Below are positions 13,818-22,171 of a DNA stretch of 36,832 nucleotides, piece after piece. Within the stretch, counting starts at the first letter, position 1. Each line of letters begins with the position of its first letter. The DNA is from CAYZAW01 sp964476505. GTDB taxonomy: Bacteria > Bacillota > Clostridia > Christensenellales > CAG-138. The stretch is taken from assembly GCA_964476505.1 (NCBI GenBank), contig CAYZAW010000018.1, forward strand, positions 1 to 36,832. The letters run 5' to 3'. A program made the translations under genes and the position numbers. Below the pieces are notes generated by a model. It ran no database searches. It was not told the DNA's origin and saw nothing but the letters and a program-made list of their open reading frames with translations.

Positions 13818-15035
13818 ATGAGAGATCTAAAGCATCTTATCTACTTTGAAGACCTCTTGACGGAAGCGAATAACGCGCTGGTACAGCAGGGGAAAGCAGA
13901 CGGGAATTTAGCGCTTGGCTATACCTGTTTCTTTATGCCCGAAGTGCTGCTGGACTTGCCCGGATGCTTCTCGGTGCGCCTGCGCGCGCCGCGCTGCGTT
14001 TCGCCGGACATTGCAACCTACTATATGTCCGGGCGCACCTGTCACTACGGAAGAAGCCTTTTGGAGCGTGCGCTGGAGGGCGGTTACAACTTCCTTGACG
14101 CGCAGCTTGCCACCGAAACCTGCACCGTTACCTGCCGCTTTCAGGAGCACATTCAGCAAAAGCATCTTGATACCGTCAGCGACATGCGCATCATCGATAA
14201 CGACAATTTCCAGTGCTCCTTTACGGATGTTCCATTCAAAAAGACGCAAAACAGCATCGATCATTACGAGGAACAGTTACAGGCGCATGTGCTGAACTTC
14301 TTGCACGACCGTTACAATGTGGATGTTTCTGATGAAGCGCTGTTGACAGCAATCGAGCAGCACAACGAGGTTTGCCGGTTGATACAGGAGATCGGTTCTT
14401 ACCGCAAGCTGGACGAGCCCACAATCACCGGCTACGAATTCCACGTGCTGGTGCTTGCCACCATGACCTGCCCCAAGTATTTGATACTTGATAAGCTCCG
14501 CGAAACGGCAGAGGAGCTAAAAGCCCGTAAGCCCGATGCAAAAAAGGCGTTCCGCTGCAAGGTGATGCTTGCCGGCAGCGAGAACGACGATCCGGATTTC
14601 ACAAAGCTCATCGAGTCCTGCGGCGCGTTGGTCGTAGCAGACAGATACTGCTACGGCGCTGCGGAATCCCGTGTTCCCATCGAAATACAGGATGGAGAAA
14701 CGCCGCTACGCGCTATCGCCCGCCATTATTTAATGACGAGCTGCTGCCCGCGCTTTATGGGGCAGGACGAAATGCGTCAGCGCAAGGCGCACATTGCCGA
14801 TATGGCAAAGGAATACAATGCAGACGGCATCATTGTAGTATCCAACAAGTTTTGCGAGTATTGGAGCTATGAACGCGTGATCGATACCGTTGTGCTGCAA
14901 CGTGACTTTGGCTTCCCCGTATGCTCCATAGAGAAGGAGTATCTCAATTCCGCCTCCGGTCAGCTTCGCACCCGCTTCCAAGCGTTTGTGGAGAGCATTG
15001 AAATCAAAAAGATACAGGAGGGTGCGGCAAAATGA
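13818..15035 (+). CDS. HgdA/BcrB-family dehydratase-reductase subunit (paralogue 2)
   Basis: The protein has 405 residues from the ATG at 13818, which was chosen because the paralogue at 11522-12718 starts at the equivalent residue. The frame is open to a TTG at 13758, but neither site has a clear ribosome binding site. It shares DLKHL, GYTC, CFSVRLRAPR, DIATYYMS, ITGYEFHVL, TCPKYLIL and the C-terminal RTRFQAFVESIEIKKIQ with paralogue 1. Cysteines in the ETC, TCPK and KFCEYWSYER positions are shared and may ligate Fe-S clusters. The stop overlaps the next ATG in ATGA. It presumably pairs with the HgdB-like protein encoded next and is fired by the HgdC at 8911-9705. Confidence 0.85.
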   Translation: MRDLKHLIYFEDLLTEANNALVQQGKADGNLALGYTCFFMPEVLLDLPGCFSVRLRAPRCVSPDIATYYMSGRTCHYGRSLLERALEGGYNFLDAQLATETCTVTCRFQEHIQQKHLDTVSDMRIIDNDNFQCSFTDVPFKKTQNSIDHYEEQLQAHVLNFLHDRYNVDVSDEALLTAIEQHNEVCRLIQEIGSYRKLDEPTITGYEFHVLVLATMTCPKYLILDKLRETAEELKARKPDAKKAFRCKVMLAGSENDDPDFTKLIESCGALVVADRYCYGAAESRVPIEIQDGETPLRAIARHYLMTSCCPRFMGQDEMRQRKAHIADMAKEYNADGIIVVSNKFCEYWSYERVIDTVVLQRDFGFPVCSIEKEYLNSASGQLRTRFQAFVESIEIKKIQEGAAK

Positions 15036-16660
15036 AATCGACCGATGCAACGAAGCCCGCAAGCTTTAGCATGAAAAAGGCGTTACATGATTTCTGGTAC
15101 GGCAAGCCGCATGGCGAACGCCGTTTGGGAGACCTGTATCAGCCCAAAACCGGTTTGTACAAGCACCGCGAATGGCGCGGCGTAAAAGACACCTTTTATT
15201 ACTTCAACCGCGTTTGGCTTTACAACTACGCGATGATGGTAAAAGACATCATGCGTTACGGCGGCCTTGGCGTGTTTATGAAGGGCTTGATGCGTTACCG
15301 CTGGATGGGGCAAACGTATCTGCCGGTTTTACACTGGTTCGACCGCGGCATGGAAGGGCTTCGCGGCGAAGCGCTTCGCGCATGCCCGTGGCACTATCGC
15401 GGCATGGTCAACGCCACCATTTATCAGTTCATGACCATGTTCTCAAACGATCAGAACATCAACAAATCAAAAGCCTCCAAAGCGCGTCACGATAAAACCA
15501 TGGCGCATGATGAAACGGTTTGGGGCGGTATTTTCTATCCCTTCAAAAACGTTACCAATATCCCGCTGCAAATGATACCGTATTTTGTTACCTGCCATGT
15601 AAACAACCATACGGTGTTGAATTACATTGATGCGGTACAGTCCATCGGCCTTCCCGGCGATCCTTGCCCCATGTGTCAGGCGGAGGCGGGGTTGTTCGTG
15701 CAGGACGATGTGCCGGATTATTATACGGCGGTCGTTACCAGCAACGAGGCCTGCGACGGCAGCGTTGCCACCTCCATTTTGCAGGATTGGCTGATCGATA
15801 AACCCCTGTTTGCCATGCCCCAGCCCATGCAGTTTGACGACCCGCTGGTGCAAAAGCATTGCCAAAAAGAAATAGAGCAGGCTTGGCGTTTCATTTCGGA
15901 GCAGACGGGCGAGCCCTTTGATTATGAGGAGCTTTGCCGCTGCTTAGAAAGCCAGAACAAGCTGCAGCGCTTTGAGTGGGAAAAATGGGATGTGGCAGCC
16001 AATACGCCGTATTATCCAATCAACGGCGTTTCGCAAGCGCTTTACCGCATTTACCAAAGCCAGTTTGGAGACCTTCCCATCTGGCATTTCGTGGACGATA
16101 AAGTACGCAAAATTATGGACAAGTGCGTTGACAGGAAAACGGAGTGCTTCCCGAAGACCCGCCACCGCATGATCGCATGGTCCTGTGCGCCGCTGTATTA
16201 TTCCAACTGGTGCACATGGGCGTATAACTGCTGGGGCATCAACTGCGTGATCAATATGGACTCGCTGATGTTTGACATGGTCATCCGCACCGACGGATAC
16301 GAAAACACCCTCACGGATATCGCCACCTACAACGAATGGGCACCTATGCGCCGCATGGCGGTTGGCGGTATGAAGCACATCTTCGAGCTGTGGGAAAACA
16401 TGGATCGCTTCAACTGCGACATGGTCATGATGTACGATCAGCTGCAGTGCAAGGGTATGCAGGGCGTTCACGGCTTGTTCGAGGATGAGTTCCGCGCCCG
16501 CAACATCCACGCCATATGGATGCCGCACGCGCTGCCCGATAAGCGCACGGTTTCCCGGGCGGAAATTCGGCAGATCATCAACGAATACATGTTCACCGTT
16601 ATGCATGAGCAGCCGTTGGATCCGTCGCTGCTGGACTTTGACGATTCCGATAGCTGGTAA
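15032..16660 (+). CDS. HgdB/BcrC-family dehydratase-reductase subunit with N-terminal extension (paralogue 2)
   Basis: The protein has 542 residues, again longer than family norms because of a ~150-residue N-terminal extension carrying REWRGVK (46-52) and YRWM (89-92). The core shows YIDAVQSIGLPGDPCP, ACDGS, the Tyr/Trp-rich WSCAPLYYSNWCTWAYNCWGIN, CKGMQGVHG and LDPSLLDFDD, all matching paralogue 1 (9741-11522). Differences include extra cysteines (CPMCQAEAG, SNWCTW, WGINC), which suggest a different substrate or cluster environment. Translation is coupled to the HgdA-like gene by ATGA. The catalysed reaction is unknown; dehydration, ring reduction or ATP-driven reduction of a small molecule are all possible in this superfamily. 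Confidence 0.87.
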   Translation: MKSTDATKPASFSMKKALHDFWYGKPHGERRLGDLYQPKTGLYKHREWRGVKDTFYYFNRVWLYNYAMMVKDIMRYGGLGVFMKGLMRYRWMGQTYLPVLHWFDRGMEGLRGEALRACPWHYRGMVNATIYQFMTMFSNDQNINKSKASKARHDKTMAHDETVWGGIFYPFKNVTNIPLQMIPYFVTCHVNNHTVLNYIDAVQSIGLPGDPCPMCQAEAGLFVQDDVPDYYTAVVTSNEACDGSVATSILQDWLIDKPLFAMPQPMQFDDPLVQKHCQKEIEQAWRFISEQTGEPFDYEELCRCLESQNKLQRFEWEKWDVAANTPYYPINGVSQALYRIYQSQFGDLPIWHFVDDKVRKIMDKCVDRKTECFPKTRHRMIAWSCAPLYYSNWCTWAYNCWGINCVINMDSLMFDMVIRTDGYENTLTDIATYNEWAPMRRMAVGGMKHIFELWENMDRFNCDMVMMYDQLQCKGMQGVHGLFEDEFRARNIHAIWMPHALPDKRTVSRAEIRQIINEYMFTVMHEQPLDPSLLDFDDSDSW

Positions 16661-16675
16661 GGGAGGAGAAACAGT

Positions 16676-16897
16676 ATGTTGATCGCATTAAAGGTGCTAG
16701 GGATTATTGCCGCAGTCGTTGCCGGGCTGTATGTGCTGCTGTTCATCGTGTTCTATTTCGATTTGGACGGCAAGCTGCTGTTCCGCGTTGTGGAGCCCGC
16801 GCTTTGCAAGCGCTACAATAAGCTGGAGCGAAAAGACCCGCTAAAGGCAAAATACGATATGGATAAGCCCCATTACGAATACGAAGCCAAGGAATAA
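16676..16897 (+). CDS. Small one-helix membrane protein (paralogue 2)
   Basis: The 73-residue protein has a single transmembrane helix (about 3-27: IALKVLGIIAAVVAGLYVLL) and then FIVFYFDLDGKLLFRVVEPALCKRY and a charged tail ending EYEAKE. GGGAGGAG precedes the ATG by 7 bases, and the HgdB-like stop is 15 bases upstream. LFIV-x4-LD-x-KLL is shared with the 51-residue protein at 8752-8907. The repeated link to HgdB-like genes argues for a specific role such as anchoring or assembly. Confidence 0.85.
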   Translation: MLIALKVLGIIAAVVAGLYVLLFIVFYFDLDGKLLFRVVEPALCKRYNKLERKDPLKAKYDMDKPHYEYEAKE

Positions 16898-16928
16898 CCG
16901 CGTATTATTGAAAGGAGTGATTTCCCTA

Positions 16929-18989
16929 ATGGACAAGCAATACGAAGCTCTGTTTACCCCGTGGAAGATCGGAAATGTAGAAATCAAGAACCGCATCGTA
17001 ATGACCTCAATGGGCGGCACGTCTCTCTTTGGATGGATGGAGCCGAACCACTTTGACAAGGAAGCCGCCGCGTTCTTTATGGAGCGCGCCAAGAACAACG
17101 TGGGCTTGATATTGCCGGGTATTGCGCCGCTGATGGATACCATCGGCTGCCGCTGGCTGTATCAAAACAAGGGCATGTTCAAGGAGCTCAAGGAATACAT
17201 GACCGAGTTCCATAAAACCGGTGCCAAGCTGTTCGTGCAGTTGACCGCAGGCTTCGGACGCTCCTTTGCTATCACCAAGCCCCTTGTGATGCTGATGAAC
17301 AACAAGGTGATCGGCGCATTGGCAAGCCCGGTAGTCAACGCGCAGTTGTTATGCGCAAGCCCCAGCGAGCTTCCTAACCGCTGGGACGATACCGTTACCT
17401 GCCGCGCACTTACCGTGAAGGAAATCGAGCACATGGTGGAGGCGTTTGCCAAGACCGCAAAGCTCTGCATGGACGCTGGTGTAGACGGCGTGGAGGTGCA
17501 CGCGGTACATGAGGGTTACCTCATCGACCAGTTTACTTACGGCTATACCAACAAGCGTACCGACCAGTACGGCGGTTCGTTTGAAAACCGTTACCGTTTC
17601 CCGGTGGATATCGTAAAGGCCATCAAGGGCGCATGCGGCAAGGACTTCCCCGTATCGCTCCGTTATTCTGTCGTTTCCAAAACCAAGGGCTTTGGCAAGG
17701 GCGCGGTGCCCGGCGAAGAATTCGTTGAGGTTGGCCGCGACATGGCGGAGAGCGAACGTGCTGCAAAGTATCTGCAAGATGCCGGCTACGATATGCTAAA
17801 CTCCGACAACGGCACATATGACGCTTGGTATTGGGCGCATCCGCCGCAATACATGCCCCAGAACTGCAATCTGGAGGATGTTGCGCATATCCGCAAGTTT
17901 GTGGATATCCCGGTGGTTTGCGCAGGCCGTATGGAGCCGGACGTTGCCGCAGAAGCCATCAAGGACGGGCGCATCGATGCCATGGGTGTTGCGCGTCAGT
18001 TCCTGACCGATCCGGAATGGATCACCAAGCTGATGGAAGGCCGCATGGAAGACATCCAGCCCTGCATCTGCTGCCATAACGGCTGCTTCAATATGTGCCA
18101 TTACAAGGGTGTTGCAAACGATCAGGATATGAGCGACACCAAGGGCATGGCACGCTGCGCGTTGAACCCCATGACCATGCAGAGCAAAAAGTATAAGATC
18201 GAGCCCGCTGCGAAGAAGAAGAACATCGCGGTCATCGGCGGCGGCATCGGCGGCATGGAGGTTGCGCGTGTTGCGGCGCTTCGCGGGCACGATGTAACCA
18301 TTTACGAAAAGAGCGACAAGCTTGGCGGTATCTTTATTGCCGCGGCGGCACCGTCGTTTAAGGAGAAGGATCGTGCGCTCATCGAATGGTACAAGCGCGA
18401 GATCGAAAAGCTTAGTAACATCACCGTAAAGCTTGGCACGGAGGTCAAAGATGTTGCATCCTTAGGCGCGGACGAGGTGATCGTAGCTACCGGTTCCACC
18501 GCACGCACGATTCCCGTGAAGGGCGTGAAAGAATACGGCATCGAAGCCGTGGATTACCTGCTGGGCAAAAAGACCGTCGGCGAAAAGGTCATAATCGTGG
18601 GCGGCGGACTTACCGGCTGCGAGATCGCGTACGATTTATACCTTGCAGGCAAAAAGCCTGTGATCGTTGAAATGAAGAACGATTTGATCGCGGTCAAGGG
18701 CGTATGCCTTGCCAACACCAGCTATCTGCGCGACTTCTTTGAGGCAAACAAGGTACCCGTTTACCTCGAAACGAAGCTTGGCGAGGTTCTGGAAGACGGC
18801 GTGATGGTGGTGGATAAGGACGGCAAGTCCTTCAAGCTGGAGGGCGACAGCGTTATCATGTCGGTAGGCTACAAGTCCACACCATTGGTACCGGAAGGCG
18901 GCAACGTGCATCTTGTTGGCGATGCGGGTAAAATCGGCAACCTGCGCACCGTTGTTTGGAACGCGTGGGATGTTGCAATGAAGCTGTAA
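16929..18989 (+). CDS. Fe-S flavin enoate reductase-like oxidoreductase (old yellow enzyme / 2,4-dienoyl-CoA reductase family)
   Basis: The protein has 686 residues and three modules. An FMN-binding TIM barrel (about 1-350) begins YEALFTPWKIGNVEIKNRIVMTSMGG, with GVDGVEVHAVHEGYLIDQFTYGYTNKRTDQYGGSFENR typical of the family. A [4Fe-4S] motif follows: C-x2-C-x3-C in CICCHNGC and a fourth Cys in MARCALNP. Last come FAD/NAD(P) Rossmann modules (IAVIGGGIGGMEVARVAALRGHDVTIYEKSDKLGG and VIIVGGGLTGCEIAYDLYLAGKKPVIVE). Relatives such as 2-enoate reductase, BaiCD/BaiH and FadH reduce C=C bonds of enoates or enoyl-CoAs with NAD(P)H. Following a dehydratase-like pair, it may reduce the unsaturated product. 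The ATG at 16929 has GGAGTG nine bases upstream; a TTG at 16908 was rejected. Confidence 0.92.
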   Translation: MDKQYEALFTPWKIGNVEIKNRIVMTSMGGTSLFGWMEPNHFDKEAAAFFMERAKNNVGLILPGIAPLMDTIGCRWLYQNKGMFKELKEYMTEFHKTGAKLFVQLTAGFGRSFAITKPLVMLMNNKVIGALASPVVNAQLLCASPSELPNRWDDTVTCRALTVKEIEHMVEAFAKTAKLCMDAGVDGVEVHAVHEGYLIDQFTYGYTNKRTDQYGGSFENRYRFPVDIVKAIKGACGKDFPVSLRYSVVSKTKGFGKGAVPGEEFVEVGRDMAESERAAKYLQDAGYDMLNSDNGTYDAWYWAHPPQYMPQNCNLEDVAHIRKFVDIPVVCAGRMEPDVAAEAIKDGRIDAMGVARQFLTDPEWITKLMEGRMEDIQPCICCHNGCFNMCHYKGVANDQDMSDTKGMARCALNPMTMQSKKYKIEPAAKKKNIAVIGGGIGGMEVARVAALRGHDVTIYEKSDKLGGIFIAAAAPSFKEKDRALIEWYKREIEKLSNITVKLGTEVKDVASLGADEVIVATGSTARTIPVKGVKEYGIEAVDYLLGKKTVGEKVIIVGGGLTGCEIAYDLYLAGKKPVIVEMKNDLIAVKGVCLANTSYLRDFFEANKVPVYLETKLGEVLEDGVMVVDKDGKSFKLEGDSVIMSVGYKSTPLVPEGGNVHLVGDAGKIGNLRTVVWNAWDVAMKL

Positions 18990-19010
18990 TACCGCAAACA
19001 GCGAATCGCG

Positions 19011-19042
19011 AAGCCCCGAAAGCTGCTGCTTTCGGGGCTTTC
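19011..19042 (+). terminator. Terminator of the second hgd unit
   Basis: AAGCCCCGAAAGC (19011-19023) and GCTTTCGGGGCTT (19028-19040) form a perfect 13-bp stem with a 4-base loop, followed by TC. It marks the right end of the divergent hgd locus. Confidence 0.88.
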
Positions 19043-19085
19043 ACATAAATGGAGAAACCGAATGATATGCAATGCTTGCATAAAA

Positions 19086-19094
19086 TGCTATACT
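19086..19094 (+). promoter_or_regulatory. Extended -10 promoter of the ICMT-like gene
   Basis: TGC directly precedes TATACT (19089-19094), which is an extended -10 element. No convincing -35 is seen. The start would be near 19101, 27 bases before the ATG. Confidence 0.5.
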
Positions 19095-19127
19095 TATTAA
19101 AACAAAACAAGAGCAGGGGAATGAAAC

Positions 19128-19793
19128 ATGAAATTGTTTTTCAAAGCGCTGATAAAGCTTTTAGGCGGTATGGCGGCCATCGCACTGCTGCTGTTTCTTC
19201 CGGCAGGCACCTACCTGTATCCAAACGGGCTGCTGTTTTGCGCACTGCTGTTTATTCCCATGTTGATCGTTGGGGTGTTGCTGTTTATTAAAGATAAAAC
19301 ATTGCTCGAAAAACGCCTCAACAGCAACGAAAAAGAGGATGCGCAAAAGGTTGTACTTCTGGTTTCAACGCTCGAATTCATTGGCTGCTTTATCACGGCG
19401 GGGCTGGATTTTCGGTATGGTTGGACGCATGTTCCAACTGCTGTTGTAATAATTGCATCAGTATTGTTCATCTGCGCGTATTTGCTTTATGCAGAAGTGA
19501 TGCGCGAAAACGCATATCTTTCCCGAACGGTTGAAGTGCAGGAAAATCAAAAGGTGGTTTCCACTGGCCTTTACGGTATCGTGCGCCATCCGATGTATAT
19601 GGCAACTTGGCTGCTTTTTACAATGATGCCCATTGTTCTTGGCTCATGGATCGCGCTCCTTTTCATGATCCCGCTGCCGTTTATCCTTGCAAAACGCATA
19701 CATAACGAGGAAGAGGTATTAAAAGCCGGACTGGATGGTTATGCGGAATATGTAAAAAAGGTGAAGTATCGGATGATACCGTTCATTTGGTAA
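19128..19793 (+). CDS. Isoprenylcysteine carboxyl methyltransferase (ICMT/PEMT)-family membrane protein
   Basis: Integral membrane methyltransferase-like protein of 221 residues with about five hydrophobic helices. The C-terminal family signature is clear: VVSTGLYGIVRHPMYMATWLLF binds the SAM cofactor region, followed by RIHNEEEVLKAGLDGYAEYVKKVKYRMIPFIW. Bacterial members methylate unknown small-molecule or lipid acceptors, so the substrate cannot be given. AGGGGA lies upstream of the ATG. The gene follows a terminator and precedes a glycosidase gene by 41 bases, with which it may be cotranscribed. Confidence 0.88.
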   Translation: MKLFFKALIKLLGGMAAIALLLFLPAGTYLYPNGLLFCALLFIPMLIVGVLLFIKDKTLLEKRLNSNEKEDAQKVVLLVSTLEFIGCFITAGLDFRYGWTHVPTAVVIIASVLFICAYLLYAEVMRENAYLSRTVEVQENQKVVSTGLYGIVRHPMYMATWLLFTMMPIVLGSWIALLFMIPLPFILAKRIHNEEEVLKAGLDGYAEYVKKVKYRMIPFIW

Positions 19794-19834
19794 AGATACG
19801 CTTATACAAAACGCTGCCGGAATAAGGAGTTACA

Positions 19835-22048
19835 ATGACTGTAAAAACACAAAAAAAGGATGGCATTACCTGGATGGCGCAGGCGCATGGCCCCACGCTT
19901 GGCTTTGTGGATTGTGCGCTGTTGGAGGATAACGGCCTGTACTTTAAGGATTTGGCAAGGTGCGGCGAAGTATTGCCGTATGAAGACTGGCGGCTTGCCG
20001 CCAAGGAGCGCGCAAGGGACTTGGCAAAGCGCCTATCCGTTGAAGAAATTGCAGGACTCATGCTGTATTCTCCACATCAGCTTGTGCCGTTTTCCGATCA
20101 ACATCTGCCCTTTCCCGGGCATTACAACGGCAAAACCTTTCAAGAAAGCGGCAAAGTGCCTTGGACGCTGACGGACGAACAGCAGGAGATGCTGCAAAAC
20201 CGACATATCCGGCACTTTTTACAAATGAGAGTAATAGACGCAGCCACCTCGGCCAAGTGGAGCAACGGCTTACAGCAGGCGGCGGAAGGGCTTCCTTGGG
20301 GGATACCCGTTAACATTTCCACCGATCCGCGCCATGGCGCATCCTCATCCTCTGCAGAATTCAAGCACAGCGGTGGGGACGTTTCCAAATGGCCGGAGGG
20401 CGTTGGCATGGCGGCTGCCTTTTCACCGGAATTGGTGGAGCAGTTTGCAAAAATCGCCTCTACGGAATATCGTGCACTGGGAATCACCACCGCGTTGGGG
20501 CCGCAGATAGACCTTGCCACCGACCCGCGCTGGATGCGTTTTGAGGACACCTTCGGCGGCGATCTATCGCTTACAACACAATACACCAAGGCATATTGCG
20601 ACGGCATGCAAACAACGGCGGGAACCGAGGATTCCGTTGATCCCGGCTGGGGGAGCAACAGTGTATCCACGATGGTCAAGCATTGGCCGGGCGGTGGAAC
20701 GGGCGAAGGCGGGCGCGACGCGCATTACGCTTTTGGCGCTTATGCCGTATACCCGGGCGAGAAGTTTTGTGAGCATATGAAGCCCTTTACGCAGGGCGCT
20801 TTTAACCTAAACGGGCCAACCCAAAAAGCTGCCGCCGTTATGCCGTACTACACGGTCTCTTGGGGCGCTGACGCAAGGTACGGTAAAAACGTTGGAAATT
20901 CGTACAGTACCTATATGATACATGATCTCTTGCGCGAGCAGTACGGTTATGACGGTATCGTTTGCACGGACTGGGGCATTACCGCAGACCCGGCAAGAGA
21001 AATGGATGCCTTTGGCTCCCGTTGTTATGGCGTAGAAAGCCTTTCAGAGGCGGAGCGTCATTTGCTTTGCATACAAAACGGCGTAGATCAGTTTGGCGGC
21101 AACGACAGCATCGAACCGGTGTTGGCGGCGTATCGGCTGGGCTGTGAGCGCGTGGGAGAGCCTGCCATGCGTGCGCGTATGGAACGCTCCGCCGTACGGC
21201 TATTGACCGGCATGTTTAGAATGGGCTTGTTTGAAAACCCCTATTTGGATGCGGAACAAAGCGCTGCAATCGTTGGCTGCCAAGAATTTGTAGAAGCCGG
21301 ATTAGAGGCGCAGCGGCGTTCTATCGTGATACTAAAAAACAAAAACAACGTGCTGCCGCTTACAAAAGGAATTAAACTCTATGTTCCAAAGCGCCAGATA
21401 GAAGCGCGCAAGGGCTTCTTCCGGCAAATGGAGCCGGCGCATACGGTGATACCTATCGCGCCTTGTAACGCGGAGGGTTACTTTACCCTTGTGGATACGC
21501 CTGATAAAGCCGATGCGGCGCTGGTCTGGATGGAAAGCCCGCTGTCCGATAACGGATACAACGAGCAGGACGTAAAAGCGGGCGGAAACGGATATCTTCC
21601 CATCAGCCTACAATACCGCCCGTACTGCGCCAAGCATGCCCGGGCACACAGCATCGCAGGAGGCGATTTCCGCGAAGAGAGCATAGATCGCAGTTATCAA
21701 AACAAAACCGCTACCGCCGCCAATGAGAGCGACTTGGATTCTCTTTTAGCTATGCGAAAAGCCATGGGGAATAAGCCTGTGATCGCGTGTATCGAAATGC
21801 ACAATCCCGCCGTTCCTGCCGAATTTGAGCAGGCTGCAGATGCCATAGCGGTGCAGTTTGGCGTACAGCAGCAGGCGCTGTTTGACGTACTGTTTGGTGC
21901 GGCGCCCGCCCAAGGGCAATTACCCTTTGTGCTGCCTAAAAACATGGAAACCGTGGAGCGGCATTGCGAGGATGTATCGGACGATATGGAACCATATCAG
22001 GATGAAACCGGCAATATATACAGCTTCGGCTTTGGTTTGGAACTGTAA
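19835..22048 (+). CDS. Glycoside hydrolase family 3 (beta-glucosidase-like), cytoplasmic
   Basis: The 737-residue GH3 enzyme is predicted to remove terminal beta-linked sugars. The (alpha/beta)8 domain has GIPVNISTDPRHG, TTALGPQIDLATDPRWMRFEDTFGGD and the VKHWPGGGTGEGGRDAH loop. The nucleophile Asp379 lies in YGYDGIVCTDWGI. The second domain follows with RSIVILKNKNNVLPL and ends at FGFGLEL, so no C-terminal fibronectin-like domain is present. No signal peptide is seen, so it probably acts on imported di- or oligosaccharides. The start is backed by AAGGAG. The sugar specificity cannot be read from the sequence. Confidence 0.93.
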   Translation: MTVKTQKKDGITWMAQAHGPTLGFVDCALLEDNGLYFKDLARCGEVLPYEDWRLAAKERARDLAKRLSVEEIAGLMLYSPHQLVPFSDQHLPFPGHYNGKTFQESGKVPWTLTDEQQEMLQNRHIRHFLQMRVIDAATSAKWSNGLQQAAEGLPWGIPVNISTDPRHGASSSSAEFKHSGGDVSKWPEGVGMAAAFSPELVEQFAKIASTEYRALGITTALGPQIDLATDPRWMRFEDTFGGDLSLTTQYTKAYCDGMQTTAGTEDSVDPGWGSNSVSTMVKHWPGGGTGEGGRDAHYAFGAYAVYPGEKFCEHMKPFTQGAFNLNGPTQKAAAVMPYYTVSWGADARYGKNVGNSYSTYMIHDLLREQYGYDGIVCTDWGITADPAREMDAFGSRCYGVESLSEAERHLLCIQNGVDQFGGNDSIEPVLAAYRLGCERVGEPAMRARMERSAVRLLTGMFRMGLFENPYLDAEQSAAIVGCQEFVEAGLEAQRRSIVILKNKNNVLPLTKGIKLYVPKRQIEARKGFFRQMEPAHTVIPIAPCNAEGYFTLVDTPDKADAALVWMESPLSDNGYNEQDVKAGGNGYLPISLQYRPYCAKHARAHSIAGGDFREESIDRSYQNKTATAANESDLDSLLAMRKAMGNKPVIACIEMHNPAVPAEFEQAADAIAVQFGVQQQALFDVLFGAAPAQGQLPFVLPKNMETVERHCEDVSDDMEPYQDETGNIYSFGFGLEL

Positions 22049-22171
22049 CGTGCGGCGCAGAACCCCAAATATTCGCATTGCCATTGGGGTATGATCGGTA
22101 TAGCTACACGTAATGCCTTAAATGACCAGAATCATACGTTTAATACATAACGAAAGTGAATTGACCGATTC

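Noticed and set aside
15944..16606. A 220-codon open frame on the minus strand
   Set aside because: It is antisense to the second HgdB-like gene. Its His/Val-rich composition is a reading of the complementary strand, as also seen in the antisense frames of the first copy.
16908..16931. TTG at 16908 as the start of the flavin reductase
   Set aside because: It overlaps the ribosome binding site that serves the ATG at 16929; family members begin close to the ATG version.
22062..22090. Terminator after the GH3 gene
   Set aside because: ACCCCAA/TTGGGGT can pair, but the loop is 15 bases and no T tract follows on the plus strand, so it was not listed as a feature.
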